A stretch of DNA of 64,000 bases. It comes from Microbacterium sp. LWO13-1.2 (GTDB lineage Bacteria > Actinomycetota > Actinomycetes > Actinomycetales > Microbacteriaceae). A program made the translations under genes and the position numbers. The notes below the pieces were generated by a model. It did not search any database. It had not been told where the DNA came from and was given only the letters and a program-made list of their open reading frames with translations. Shown here piece by piece: positions 9,391 through 17,310 of the stretch (position 1 is the stretch's first letter; every line of letters starts with the position of its first letter). Location of the stretch: NCBI RefSeq assembly GCF_038397725.1, contig NZ_CP151634.1:3782001-3846000 (forward strand), given 5' to 3'.

Positions 9391-9900
9391 TCAGTGCGCG
9401 AGCCACATGATCACCACGCTCGCGGTCATGACCCAGGTCTCGACGACGACGAGGCGCGAGGTGCCGCCGTGTGGACGGATCCGGTCGGCCACCGTCCACG
9501 CGGCGAGCGCGACGACGCCGAAGGCCGCGAGCACTCCCACGGCATCCGTTCCGCTGTGCATGCCATGGCCCGCCTCCGCGATCATCTCCCCGTGCGAGAT
9601 CCCGGTGAACATGCACACGGCCATCACCAGCGACCCCAGCGCGCGATGACAGCAGGTGCGTACGACCGGGCGTCCGCGCAGCCCCGCTGTGCCGAGCATG
9701 GCCGAGAGCATGAGGGCGGTCCCCGCCAGCAGCGCGATGCGCGAGTCGCCGGCGGACGCCGCCGAGGCGACCATCGCGATGGCCATCACGATCACGGCCT
9801 GGCGTCCTTGCCACGGCACTGCTCGGCCGGCCGCGAGGCAGCACGTGACGGCCGCGATCGCGCTGGCGATCATCAGCGCCGTCATCGTCGGGTGGTCCAT
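9391..9900 (-). CDS. multi-spanning membrane protein, His/Met-rich, unknown function
   Basis: A 169-residue protein with about five hydrophobic segments and no recognised catalytic motif. It begins MDHPTMTALM and contains a His-rich loop (GISHGEMIAEAGHGMHSG) and TCCHRALG, so Met, His and Cys residues cluster near membrane faces. Such content is seen in metal-handling or DUF5134-like membrane proteins, but the assignment is uncertain. The ATG at 9900 is 7 bases from a perfect TATAAT on the minus strand, so the message is probably leaderless. Its promoter shares a 23-bp operator with the divergent TetR gene, and the same operator precedes the copper amine oxidase gene, so a role in that system is inferred. 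Confidence 0.7.
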   Translation of the reverse strand: MDHPTMTALMIASAIAAVTCCLAAGRAVPWQGRQAVIVMAIAMVASAASAGDSRIALLAGTALMLSAMLGTAGLRGRPVVRTCCHRALGSLVMAVCMFTGISHGEMIAEAGHGMHSGTDAVGVLAAFGVVALAAWTVADRIRPHGGTSRLVVVETWVMTASVVIMWLAH

Positions 9901-9907
9901 GCCGTGA

Positions 9908-9913
9908 ATTATA
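9908..9913 (-). promoter_or_regulatory. consensus TATAAT -10 element for the membrane-protein gene
   Basis: TATAAT on the minus strand lies 7 bases from the ATG at 9900, which predicts a leaderless transcript. The TetR operator begins inside this hexamer and covers the -10/-35 spacer, an arrangement suited to repression. Confidence 0.6.
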
Positions 9914-9934
9914 TTGATCGTGCGCTCAAAATAG
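9912..9934. promoter_or_regulatory. candidate TetR operator, copy A
   Basis: A 23-bp site (TATTGA...TGCGCTC.AAATAG) between the divergent membrane-protein and TetR genes. A second copy at 10635-10657 is identical at 20 of 23 positions. In copy B, arms GAGC/GCTC frame a 4-base spacer with TATT/AATA outside them. Its position in the divergent promoter fits autoregulation. Confidence 0.7.
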
Positions 9935-9967
9935 CCAGACCCTCTTCCGATGCGCCAAGATGGGCAG

Positions 9968-10552
9968 GTGCCCCGCGTTGTCGACCATGACGAGCGCCGC
10001 CGGCAGATAGCCGAGGCGCTGCTCGTCGTCGCCGCACGCGACGGCCATGAGAGCGTCACCTCCCGCGCGGTCGCCAAGGAACTCGGCATCGCGACCGGCT
10101 CGCTCTGGCACTATTTCGACGGCTTCGACGATGTGATCCGCGCCGCCGCGGCCGAGGTCACGCGCCGCACCGACGTGCGGATCGAGGCCGCGACGGCCGA
10201 CCTCCGCGGCCTTCCCCGACTGCACGCCATCATGCGCGAGGTTCTCCCCGTCGACGAGGGCACCCGCACCGAAGCACACGTCGTGGTCGGCTTCTGGGGT
10301 CGACTCGCAACGCTCGCCTCGACGCCGGATGCCGCCGCCCCGACCCTCGCGACATGGCAGGACAGCATCCGAGAAGCTCTCGGCGAAGCCGTCACCGATG
10401 GAGCGCTCCGCACCGACACTCCCCTCGACGCCGTGATGGCCCTCCTGCGCTCGATCACCTACGGCCAGCAGGTCGTCGAGGTCACCGAGCCTCAGGATGC
10501 CGCCGCACACCTCGCCGTGCTCGACAGCATCCTCGCTCCCTGGCGCCTCTGA
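9968..10552 (+). CDS. TetR/AcrR-family repressor, probable regulator of the copper amine oxidase
   Basis: About 194 residues. The N-terminal helix-turn-helix (DHDERRRQIAEALL ... VTSRAVAKELGIATGSLWHYFDGFDDVI) is typical of TetR proteins, and the C-terminal ligand domain ends in MALLRSITYGQQ. GTG 9968 is chosen because it gives the common family beginning (PRVVDHDERRRQIA); an ATG at 9950 would add six residues and has no better ribosome site. The gene is followed by the amine oxidase, and matching operator-like sequences stand in front of this gene and of the oxidase. The simplest reading is an amine- or aldehyde-responsive repressor. The inducer is not known. Confidence 0.88.
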   Translation: MPRVVDHDERRRQIAEALLVVAARDGHESVTSRAVAKELGIATGSLWHYFDGFDDVIRAAAAEVTRRTDVRIEAATADLRGLPRLHAIMREVLPVDEGTRTEAHVVVGFWGRLATLASTPDAAAPTLATWQDSIREALGEAVTDGALRTDTPLDAVMALLRSITYGQQVVEVTEPQDAAAHLAVLDSILAPWRL

Positions 10553-10634
10553 CCCGGCATCCCCACTGCCCCACCTCCGCCGATTCGACGCTTGTGCGCG
10601 CGCACCGCGGGGCGTAGCATCGTCGCAACCCGTT

Positions 10635-10657
10635 TATTGAGCATGCGCTCGAAATAG
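10635..10657 (+). promoter_or_regulatory. candidate TetR operator, copy B (amine oxidase promoter)
   Basis: This 23-bp site differs from copy A at 9912-9934 in only 3 positions. It lies 12 bases upstream of the amine oxidase ATG, covering the probable -10 region, with a GAGG ribosome site just after it. GAGC and GCTC arms around ATGC form the partial palindrome. Confidence 0.7.
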
Positions 10658-10669
10658 TGAGGTACGAAG

Positions 10670-12652
10670 ATGTCCCACCAGCCCGTCCACATCGAGAAGA
10701 TCGCAACACCGCACCCTCTCGACCCCCTCACCGGCGCGGAGATCGCCGCCACCCGTGCGGTGCTCGAATCCGCGGGGCTCATGGGTGACACCGTCCGGGT
10801 GCCGATGCTCCTTCCGGACGAGCCGACCAAGCGCGAGCTGGCGGCATGGAAACCCGGCCATCCCATCGATCGGCGGGTCGACGTCACCCTCCTCGACACC
10901 GCCACCGGTGTCGCCACCGAGGTCGTCGTCTCCCTCACACGCGGCGAAGTCGTCAGTGCTCAGCGCGTACCCAACGACGCCCCGCCCTACGGACAACCGC
11001 AGTACCTCTTCGAGGAGTACGAGCGCGCCGAGGCGATCGCGAAGGCTTCCCCGGAATGGCGCGCGGCGATGAGACGCCGGGGCCTCGAAGAGCACGTCGA
11101 GCTCGCCATCTGCGGCCCGCTCGCCCCGGGATACACCGGTCGCGCCGATGAGGTCGGCCGTCGTGTCATCCGCTCGCTGACCTTCCTCAAGTACGACGAG
11201 AACGACTCACCGTGGGCGCATCCCGTCGAAGGTCTCATCGTGCACATCGACCTGACGACGAACAGCGTCATCCGGGTCGAGGACCACGGCGATGTGCCGG
11301 TGCCCGCCGGCCACGGCAACTACTACCCCGAAGTGCAGGGCGACGCCCGCACCACCTTGAAGCCGATCGAGATCACCCAGCCCGAGGGGCCGAGCTTCAC
11401 CCTCTCCGGCTCGCTCGTCGAGTGGGAGAAGTGGGCGATGCGGGTCGACTTCAACGCCCGCGAAGGACTGGTGCTGCACGACATCACGTTCGACGGACGT
11501 TCGGTGCTCAGCCGCGCGAGCGTGCCGGAGATGGTCGTCCCCTACGGCGACACAGCTCCCGGGCGTTTCTGGATCAGCTACTTCGACGCCGGCGAATACC
11601 TCCTCGGCAAGAACGCCAACCACCTCGAGCTCGGCTGCGACTGCCTCGGCGTCATCCGCTACCTCGACGGCTTCGTCGCCGACGATCACGGCAACCCGGT
11701 CCGCATCCCGAACGTGATCTGCATGCATGAGGAGGACTACGGCATCCTCTGGAAGCACACCGATCTCTCCGGGCGCTCCGACGTCCGCAGATCCCGCCGC
11801 TTCGTGGTCTCGTACTTCTCCACGATCGGCAACTACGATTACGGCTTCTACTGGCATTTCTACCTCGACGGTTCGATCGAGGTCGTGGCGAAGGCCACCG
11901 GCATCGTGTTCGCTGCAGCGGGCGAACCCGGCGTGCGGCAGAAGCACGCGACCGAGCTCGCTCCCGGCGTTTTCGCCCCCGTGCACCAGCACCTGTTCTG
12001 CGCCCGACTCGATGTCGCCATCGACGGCGAGGACAACCGTCTCGTCGAGGTCGACGCGCAGCGGATCCCGATGGGCGCGGACAACCCCTTCGGGAACGCG
12101 TTCACGTGGTCGGAGACGACACTGGCGACCGAGTCCGCGGCGCAGCGCGAGGCCGATGCCTCCGTCGCTCGCGCCTGGGAGGTGCAGAGCGCCTCACGCA
12201 CCAACCGCGTCGGTCGCCCCACCGCGTACCACCTGATCCCGGAGCCGACCGCGTTGCTAATGGCCGACCCTGCATCATCCGTCGCGGCGCGGGCAGCCTT
12301 CGCCACGAAACACCTCTGGGCGACGCAGCACGAGGCCGGGCAGATCTGGCCGGCGGGCCGCTACCCGAACGCGCACCAGGGCGGATCGGGGCTGCCCGAA
12401 TACGCGGCGGGCGACCGTTCCCTCGATGGTGAGGACATCGTGCTCTGGCACACCTTCGGCCTGACGCACTTCCCGCGGCCGGAGGACTGGCCGATCATGC
12501 CCGTCGACTACGCCGGATTCTGGTTCAAGCCCTACGGCTTCCTCGACCAGAATCCTGCGCTGGACGTTCCGGAGTCATCGCAGGCGCACGGGAGACCGGA
12601 TGCCGCGGGCGGTGGTTGCTGCGGCAGCGGCGCGTGCACGTGCGGCCACTGA
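10670..12652 (+). CDS. primary-amine oxidase (copper/TPQ)
   Basis: The 660-residue protein is a bacterial copper amine oxidase, oxidising primary amines (for example tyramine, phenethylamine or histamine) to aldehydes with release of ammonia and H2O2. The TPQ precursor Tyr389 lies in GNYDYG, the catalytic base is Asp306 in YFDAGE, and the copper ligands are His439 and His441 (VHQHLF) and His600 (GLTHFP). No export signal is seen, so the enzyme is probably cytoplasmic. An unusual tail after residue 646 holds four Cys (650, 651, 656, 658) and a final His in a Gly-rich context, possibly binding copper. The gene stands alone behind a TetR-type operator. Product class is secure; the natural amine is not. 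Confidence 0.96.
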   Translation: MSHQPVHIEKIATPHPLDPLTGAEIAATRAVLESAGLMGDTVRVPMLLPDEPTKRELAAWKPGHPIDRRVDVTLLDTATGVATEVVVSLTRGEVVSAQRVPNDAPPYGQPQYLFEEYERAEAIAKASPEWRAAMRRRGLEEHVELAICGPLAPGYTGRADEVGRRVIRSLTFLKYDENDSPWAHPVEGLIVHIDLTTNSVIRVEDHGDVPVPAGHGNYYPEVQGDARTTLKPIEITQPEGPSFTLSGSLVEWEKWAMRVDFNAREGLVLHDITFDGRSVLSRASVPEMVVPYGDTAPGRFWISYFDAGEYLLGKNANHLELGCDCLGVIRYLDGFVADDHGNPVRIPNVICMHEEDYGILWKHTDLSGRSDVRRSRRFVVSYFSTIGNYDYGFYWHFYLDGSIEVVAKATGIVFAAAGEPGVRQKHATELAPGVFAPVHQHLFCARLDVAIDGEDNRLVEVDAQRIPMGADNPFGNAFTWSETTLATESAAQREADASVARAWEVQSASRTNRVGRPTAYHLIPEPTALLMADPASSVAARAAFATKHLWATQHEAGQIWPAGRYPNAHQGGSGLPEYAAGDRSLDGEDIVLWHTFGLTHFPRPEDWPIMPVDYAGFWFKPYGFLDQNPALDVPESSQAHGRPDAAGGGCCGSGACTCGH

Positions 12653-12674
12653 GATCGAATCAGGCCTGCCCGCG

Positions 12675-13610
12675 TCAGCGGAGAGCGGCGATGGCATCGC
12701 GCAGGATGCCGTCGGCGGCCTCGAGCGCCGATGCGCCCTCTTCCGCTGATGCCCCGGTGGCGAGCACCAGGAGGGCGAGCTTGACCGACCCGCCTGCCTC
12801 GCGGAGCGCGGAGGCCGCTTCGGGGGTGCCGACACCCGCGAGGGTCGACACCGTGCGGATCGACCGCGCGTGCAGCTTCTCGTTCGTGGCGAGAAGGTCG
12901 ACCATCATCCCGCGGTAGGTCTTGCCGAGCTTGATCATCGACAGGGTCGTGAGCATGTTCACCACGAGCTTCTGCGCGGTGCCCGATTTCAGCCGCGTGG
13001 ATCCGGAGATGAACTCCGGGCCGGTGACGACCTCGATGGCGATGTCGGCCACGGCTCCGATGGCCGAGTCGCGGTTCGACGCGATCGCGATGGCGAGCGC
13101 GCCCTGTTCCCGAGCGAACGTCAGCCCGCTGATGACGTACGGCGTGCGCCCGGATGCCGAGATCCCCACGACCGTGTCGAGCGCTCCGATCTCCATGTCG
13201 CGCAGTGCGACGATCGCCGCATCCTCATCGTCCTCTGCATTCTCCACGGCCGAACGGATCGCGGGTTCGCCGCCGGCGATGAGCCCGACCACCATCGAAG
13301 GATCCGTACCGAAGGTGGGCGGGCACTCGCTCGCGTCCAGAACGCCCATGCGGCCCGCGGTGCCCGCGCCCATGTAGACGAGGCGTCCGCCGCGTCGAAA
13401 ACGATCGGTGATGCCGTCGACTGCCCGTGCGATCTCGGCGGACCGCTCGGCCACCGCGGTCGGCACCCGCTGATCCTCGGCATTCATGCGCCGCACGAGC
13501 TCTGCGGTGTCGAGCAGGTCGAGATCGCCCCGTTCGGCGTCCTGCGCCTCGGTGTCGAGCTGCGAGAGCTCGTTGAGGAGCTCGGTCAGGCGAGTGGTGT
13601 CATCCGGCAC
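12675..13610 (-). CDS. murQ: N-acetylmuramic acid 6-phosphate etherase
   Basis: The 311-residue protein is MurQ, which cleaves the lactyl ether of MurNAc 6-phosphate to give GlcNAc 6-phosphate and D-lactate in cell-wall recycling. Visible parts are the SIS-domain phosphosugar loop (YMGAGTAGRMGVLDASECPP), the second serine-rich loop (GISASGRTPYV) and the typical ATNEKLHARSIR segment. GTG 13610 overlaps the end of the upstream kinase gene and is preceded by AAAGG at a long spacing; an ATG 6 codons earlier (13628) is also possible. Coupling to a BadF-type kinase, with no PTS MurP, suggests that MurNAc arrives unphosphorylated and is phosphorylated in the cytoplasm. Confidence 0.95.
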   Translation of the reverse strand: MPDDTTRLTELLNELSQLDTEAQDAERGDLDLLDTAELVRRMNAEDQRVPTAVAERSAEIARAVDGITDRFRRGGRLVYMGAGTAGRMGVLDASECPPTFGTDPSMVVGLIAGGEPAIRSAVENAEDDEDAAIVALRDMEIGALDTVVGISASGRTPYVISGLTFAREQGALAIAIASNRDSAIGAVADIAIEVVTGPEFISGSTRLKSGTAQKLVVNMLTTLSMIKLGKTYRGMMVDLLATNEKLHARSIRTVSTLAGVGTPEAASALREAGGSVKLALLVLATGASAEEGASALEAADGILRDAIAALR

Positions 13611-14499
13611 GGTGCACGAACCTTTCATGGGGAAGATCGGAGCGACGGGTGAGCAGCAGCGCCCCGTCGAGAGCGTCGCCGGCCGCAGGCACGACCTGGC
13701 GACCCGCTGCACGAAGCGCGGCCTCCAGAGCCTGTCGGAACCAGCGGTGATCGGTGAGCCCGCCATGCACGACGACGTCGACGGTGCGTCCGGCTGCGGC
13801 GACGGCGGATGCTGTGAGCAGTCGCACGGCCTCGGCCGCGATGGCTGCGGCTGCGGGGTCTTCGGCGGCAGCGGCGTCCAGCACCAGCGGGGCCAGCGTC
13901 GCGAGTCGTCGAGCGACCGGTCCGTCTTGCGCGAGCCAGGCCGGGATGTCGGACGGCGCCCCGATAGGCCCGCCGATGTCGGAGACGAGGCGCGTTTGCG
14001 GGCCGAGACCCGAGGTGGCACGCAGGACGGCGCGGAGCGCCTCGCGGCCGAGCCAGGAGCCGCTGCCGAAGTCGCCGATCTCCGGACCCCAGCCGTCGAC
14101 CAGGCGCACGTCGTCGTCGACCCCGAGCGCGGCGGCACCGGTCCCGGCGATGAGCAGCACTCCGGTCGCACCTTCGAGAGCTCCGATGTGCGCGGTGACG
14201 ACGTCGGAGGTCACTGCGACGCGAGCGCCGGTCTCGGCAGCGAGGCGCCGCGCGAGGTCTGCGGCGGCATCCGGAGCCGCCCAGGCGCCCGCCGCGCCGA
14301 CGCCGAGAAGGCCGATCGGCGTCGGGAACTGCTGCAGCAGGGGAAGGATGGCGCCGACCGCGGCATCGACGCCGTCACGGGCAGCGAGTCCCGGCGCGCC
14401 GAGGCCCGTGCGGGCCACGCGTTCGGTGCCGGTACCGGAGGCGACTCTGCACTGGGACTTGCCGAGATCGACGGCGACGCCCACGGACGGATCTGGCAT
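13600..14499 (-). CDS. BadF/BadG-type sugar kinase, probable MurNAc or GlcNAc kinase
   Basis: The 299-residue protein belongs to the ASKHA fold. The phosphate-1 loop is VAVDLGKSQCR, the second ATP loop is LLIAGTGAAALG, and GDFGSGSWLGREAL is the diagnostic GxxGSGxWLG motif of the GlcNAc-kinase branch. Overlap with murQ makes N-acetylmuramate (like clostridial MurK) or GlcNAc the likely substrate, giving the 6-phosphate for MurQ. No ribosome site precedes the ATG; a TAGACT hexamer lies 6 bases upstream, so the message seems leaderless. The substrate is inferred from context. Confidence 0.85.
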   Translation of the reverse strand: MPDPSVGVAVDLGKSQCRVASGTGTERVARTGLGAPGLAARDGVDAAVGAILPLLQQFPTPIGLLGVGAAGAWAAPDAAADLARRLAAETGARVAVTSDVVTAHIGALEGATGVLLIAGTGAAALGVDDDVRLVDGWGPEIGDFGSGSWLGREALRAVLRATSGLGPQTRLVSDIGGPIGAPSDIPAWLAQDGPVARRLATLAPLVLDAAAAEDPAAAAIAAEAVRLLTASAVAAAGRTVDVVVHGGLTDHRWFRQALEAALRAAGRQVVPAAGDALDGALLLTRRSDLPHERFVHRAG

Positions 14500-14505
14500 G
14501 GGACA

Positions 14506-14511
14506 AGTCTA
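14506..14511 (-). promoter_or_regulatory. -10 element of a leaderless promoter (kinase-murQ operon)
   Basis: TAGACT on the minus strand, then TGTCCC, then the ATG at 14499. The hexamer and spacing are the same as those before the RamB-like gene. No Shine-Dalgarno sequence is present. Confidence 0.55.
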
Positions 14512-14526
14512 CGCATGCGATCGGGA

Positions 14527-14543
14527 ATACCCCCCGGGGGTAT
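14527..14543. promoter_or_regulatory. CsoR-family-like operator palindrome
   Basis: A perfect 17-bp palindrome, ATACCCCC-C-GGGGGTAT, lies 57 bases before the MFS gene. CsoR-family repressors (copper CsoR, sulfide CstR, formaldehyde FrmR) bind sites of the form ATACCC...GGGGGTAT. No CsoR gene is in the window. An AT-richer stretch just downstream (TATGTGTTAC) may hold the -10 region of the MFS promoter. Confidence 0.6.
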
Positions 14544-14599
14544 GTGTTACGTTCTCCAGAGCTGCCGATCGACGGCAGCGCAGAGAGAAAGGCCGCCTC

Positions 14600-16000
14600 G
14601 TGTCCACGACCCAGAGCAACCCCGGAGCCGTACTCCTCCGAAGTCCCCGGAGGGGACTCGGCCTCACCCTCATCGCGGCAGCCCAGTTCGTCGTCATCAT
14701 GGACACCTCGATCATCGGCGTGGCGCTGTCGGACATCGGTCGCGATGCCGGATTCGGCGCGGATGGCCTGTCCTGGATCTTCAACGCCTACGTCATCGCG
14801 TTCGGCGGACTGCTGCTGCTCGGCGGACGACTGTCCGACCTGTTCGGCGCTCGCAAGATCTTCAGCATCGGCTGGGTCGCTCTGCTCGTCGGATCGCTCG
14901 CCGCCGGCCTCGCGACGACACCGTGGGTGGAGATCGCCGCCCGTGGCGTCCAGGGTGCAGGCGCGGCACTCATCGCCCCCGCCGCACTGACGCTGCTGAT
15001 GACCCTCTTCGGCGGCACGCCCATGCTTCCGCGCGCGTTCGCGGTGTACGGCGCCGCCGCACCGATCGGAGGCACGGCAGGCGTCTTCCTCGGTGGCCTG
15101 CTCACCGAATACCTCGGCTGGCCGTGGGTGTTCTACATCACGGTGCCGATCGCCGTGGTGATCCTCGCTCTCACACCGCTCGCCTTCCCCGCCGGGGTTC
15201 GCGCCACCGGGAGAATCGACGTCATCGGCGCCGTCACGGGCACGATCGGCCTCGCCCTCACCGTTTTCGGCATCGTCCGCGCCCCGGAGGCCGGCTGGCT
15301 CACCGTCGAGACGCTCGGCGCGCTGGGAGGCGGCATCGTGCTGCTCGTCGGCTTCGTCGTGCGGCAGGCTCGCGCCGCTGAGCCGCTGCTCCGGCTGGGG
15401 ATGCTCCGGATGCCGCAATTGGCCGGCGCGAACATCGCGCAGCTCCTTCTCGGCGCCGCCTGGATACCGATGTGGTTCTTCCTCAACCTGTACCTGCAGA
15501 ACGTGCTCGGAGCATCCGCCTTCGCCTCCGGTGCAGCGCTCGTGCCGATGACCGCACTCATCGTCGTCGGGATGACCGTGTTCGCTCCCCGGTTGGCGGC
15601 ACGATTCGGCACCAGAGCGATGGTGACGAGCGGCTTCGTCCTGCTCGGCATCGGCGTCGCGATGCTCGCCCTCGCACCGGCGGACGGGTCATACGCGGCG
15701 CATGTGCTCCCCGCCTCACTGGTGGCCGCATCCGGAATGGCGCTCGCCTTCGTCCCGTCGCTCACGACGGCCATCGCGAGCGCTCCGCCCGCCGAGGCCG
15801 GAGTCGCATCGGGCCTCGTCAACACGAGCTACCAGATCGGCTCTGCGCTGGGTCTGGCTGCGCTGTCCGCAGTCAGTACTGCCGTCGGCGGTGCGACCGG
15901 GGAGAGCGCCGGCTACAGCGCCGCGTTCGCGGGCGCCGCCCTCATCGCCGTCGCCGGACTGATCGCCGCCACGGCGATGCTCCGATCCGCGCGGAACTGA
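14600..16000 (+). CDS. MFS transporter, DHA2 (EmrB/QacA) drug:H+ antiporter type
   Basis: The 466-residue protein has 12-14 predicted membrane helices. It begins with a family-typical first helix (AAQFVVIMDTSIIGVALSDIG), then motif A (GGRLSDLFGARKIF), a motif-C-like helix (APIGGTAGVFLGGLLTEYLGW) and ESAGYS near the end. GTG 14600 follows GAGAGAAAGG at good spacing. DHA2 members export drugs, dyes or toxic metabolites. Its own promoter carries a CsoR-like palindrome, so the exporter may respond to copper, sulfide or aldehyde stress. The convergent gene on the other strand starts 4 bp after the stop. Confidence 0.92.
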   Translation: MSTTQSNPGAVLLRSPRRGLGLTLIAAAQFVVIMDTSIIGVALSDIGRDAGFGADGLSWIFNAYVIAFGGLLLLGGRLSDLFGARKIFSIGWVALLVGSLAAGLATTPWVEIAARGVQGAGAALIAPAALTLLMTLFGGTPMLPRAFAVYGAAAPIGGTAGVFLGGLLTEYLGWPWVFYITVPIAVVILALTPLAFPAGVRATGRIDVIGAVTGTIGLALTVFGIVRAPEAGWLTVETLGALGGGIVLLVGFVVRQARAAEPLLRLGMLRMPQLAGANIAQLLLGAAWIPMWFFLNLYLQNVLGASAFASGAALVPMTALIVVGMTVFAPRLAARFGTRAMVTSGFVLLGIGVAMLALAPADGSYAAHVLPASLVAASGMALAFVPSLTTAIASAPPAEAGVASGLVNTSYQIGSALGLAALSAVSTAVGGATGESAGYSAAFAGAALIAVAGLIAATAMLRSARN

Positions 16001-16004
16001 CCGT

Positions 16005-17165
16005 TCAGGCCGTCGACGCCACCGGACCCGCCGCCGCTCCCGCGGTGGCCGCGGGTCCGGTGGCCGTCTCGCCCGGCGGGCCGGCTGGCGCGCTGATCGA
16101 CCCGGCGGTGCGCAGGAAGACGATGATCCAGCTGAAGATGAGGATCGCGGCGATGAGTTCGACCGCCGTCAGGTTGTAGTACCCGGTGGCGAAGAACACC
16201 CCGAGCAGCATGATCACCAGTACGTAGACCCAGCCGAACACCACGAACACCCGCGGGATGCTGCGCAGGAACCAGGGCAGCCCGACCACGATGACGGCGA
16301 AGGCCACGCACATTCCGGTGGCCACGGTGTTGTGCAGGGGAAGGAACTGGTCCACCGGGAAGACGCCGACGCATGCGAGGAAGATCCCGATCAGGATCAG
16401 GCCGGCGCGCAGGACGACCCTGCCCCGGCGATCGACCGGCTCCTCGACGGGCAGACCGGCCGTGGCGTAGCGCGCGATCGTCGTCACCATGACACCGGCG
16501 ATGATCAGTGTCAGATTGAACGCCCGCGACGCGCTGTTCGTGCTCATCCCGAGTGCCGACAGGTTCTCCTGCCACCAGTGCACGTCGCTCGAGGCCAGCA
16601 TGCTGGCGAACGCTCCGATCACCAGGAAGACCGTGAGGACCAGGGACAGCGTCATCGGCGTGAGGCCCGCTGCGCTGAGGAAGCACACGTATCCGGTGAG
16701 CCCGACGGCGACAGCGACGAGAATCGCGCCGGGGAACCCGAAGACCGGCGCGTCGGTGAATGCCTGTTCCAGCAGTTGGGCGATGCCGATCCAGCCCAGG
16801 TAGGCGATCGCCGCATGCGCGAAGGCGATCGCGGCCAGGTCGTACCAGCGCAGTCGATCGCCGGGCACGCTGAATCCGTCGCGCGCGACATCCGACGGCT
16901 GATCGACGGGACGCACGGCGTAACGGCCGAGCGCGAACGCGATCACCGCGGCGATCGCGCCGCCGATCGCCGCGAATGCGCCGATCGATCCGGCGCCGCT
17001 GATCGCCAGGTCTCTGCCCCAGAAAGCCAGGAGGCTGATCGGAAATCCGATGGCCATGAGGCCGGCCCCGACGATCAGTGCGACGGCCTCGAGAACGGCC
17101 GCCGGAGTCTCCGGCCCGCGAGCCGCCCGCAGAAACTGCAGGAGCCGCTCCCCCTGGGTAATCAT
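16005..17165 (-). CDS. polytopic membrane protein with DUF998-like half
   Basis: The 386-residue protein has about ten hydrophobic segments. The C-terminal half contains ENLSALGMSTNSASRAFNLTLIIAG and VDQFLPLHNTVATGMCVAF, both typical of DUF998-type membrane proteins of unknown role; the N-terminal half repeats a similar four- to five-helix layout. ATG 17165 follows GGAGG with 7-base spacing; upstream in-frame codons add only a basic, low-complexity leader. It is divergent from an AraC regulator and convergent with the MFS gene. No catalytic motif is visible and no function can be given. Confidence 0.8.
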   Translation of the reverse strand: MITQGERLLQFLRAARGPETPAAVLEAVALIVGAGLMAIGFPISLLAFWGRDLAISGAGSIGAFAAIGGAIAAVIAFALGRYAVRPVDQPSDVARDGFSVPGDRLRWYDLAAIAFAHAAIAYLGWIGIAQLLEQAFTDAPVFGFPGAILVAVAVGLTGYVCFLSAAGLTPMTLSLVLTVFLVIGAFASMLASSDVHWWQENLSALGMSTNSASRAFNLTLIIAGVMVTTIARYATAGLPVEEPVDRRGRVVLRAGLILIGIFLACVGVFPVDQFLPLHNTVATGMCVAFAVIVVGLPWFLRSIPRVFVVFGWVYVLVIMLLGVFFATGYYNLTAVELIAAILIFSWIIVFLRTAGSISAPAGPPGETATGPAATAGAAAGPVASTA

Positions 17166-17310
17166 CACGCGCCCTCCGAGCGTCAACGGACTTCTGGTCG
17201 TCATCCTATGGCGATGCGATCTTCGCCGATCGCGCATCGACCAGCGGTGGTAACATCACCCTACGGATCGTATACAAAGTCGTCGTTCCACCATCCCGAG
17301 GTGTTCCATC

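Noticed and set aside
9950..9967. ATG 9950 as start of the TetR gene
   Set aside because: It adds six residues outside the family N-terminus without a better ribosome site; GTG 9968 fits family alignments, though the choice stays uncertain.
17212..17239. Imperfect inverted repeat upstream of the AraC gene as a firm operator
   Set aside because: The arms differ by an inserted dinucleotide, and no second copy was found to support it.
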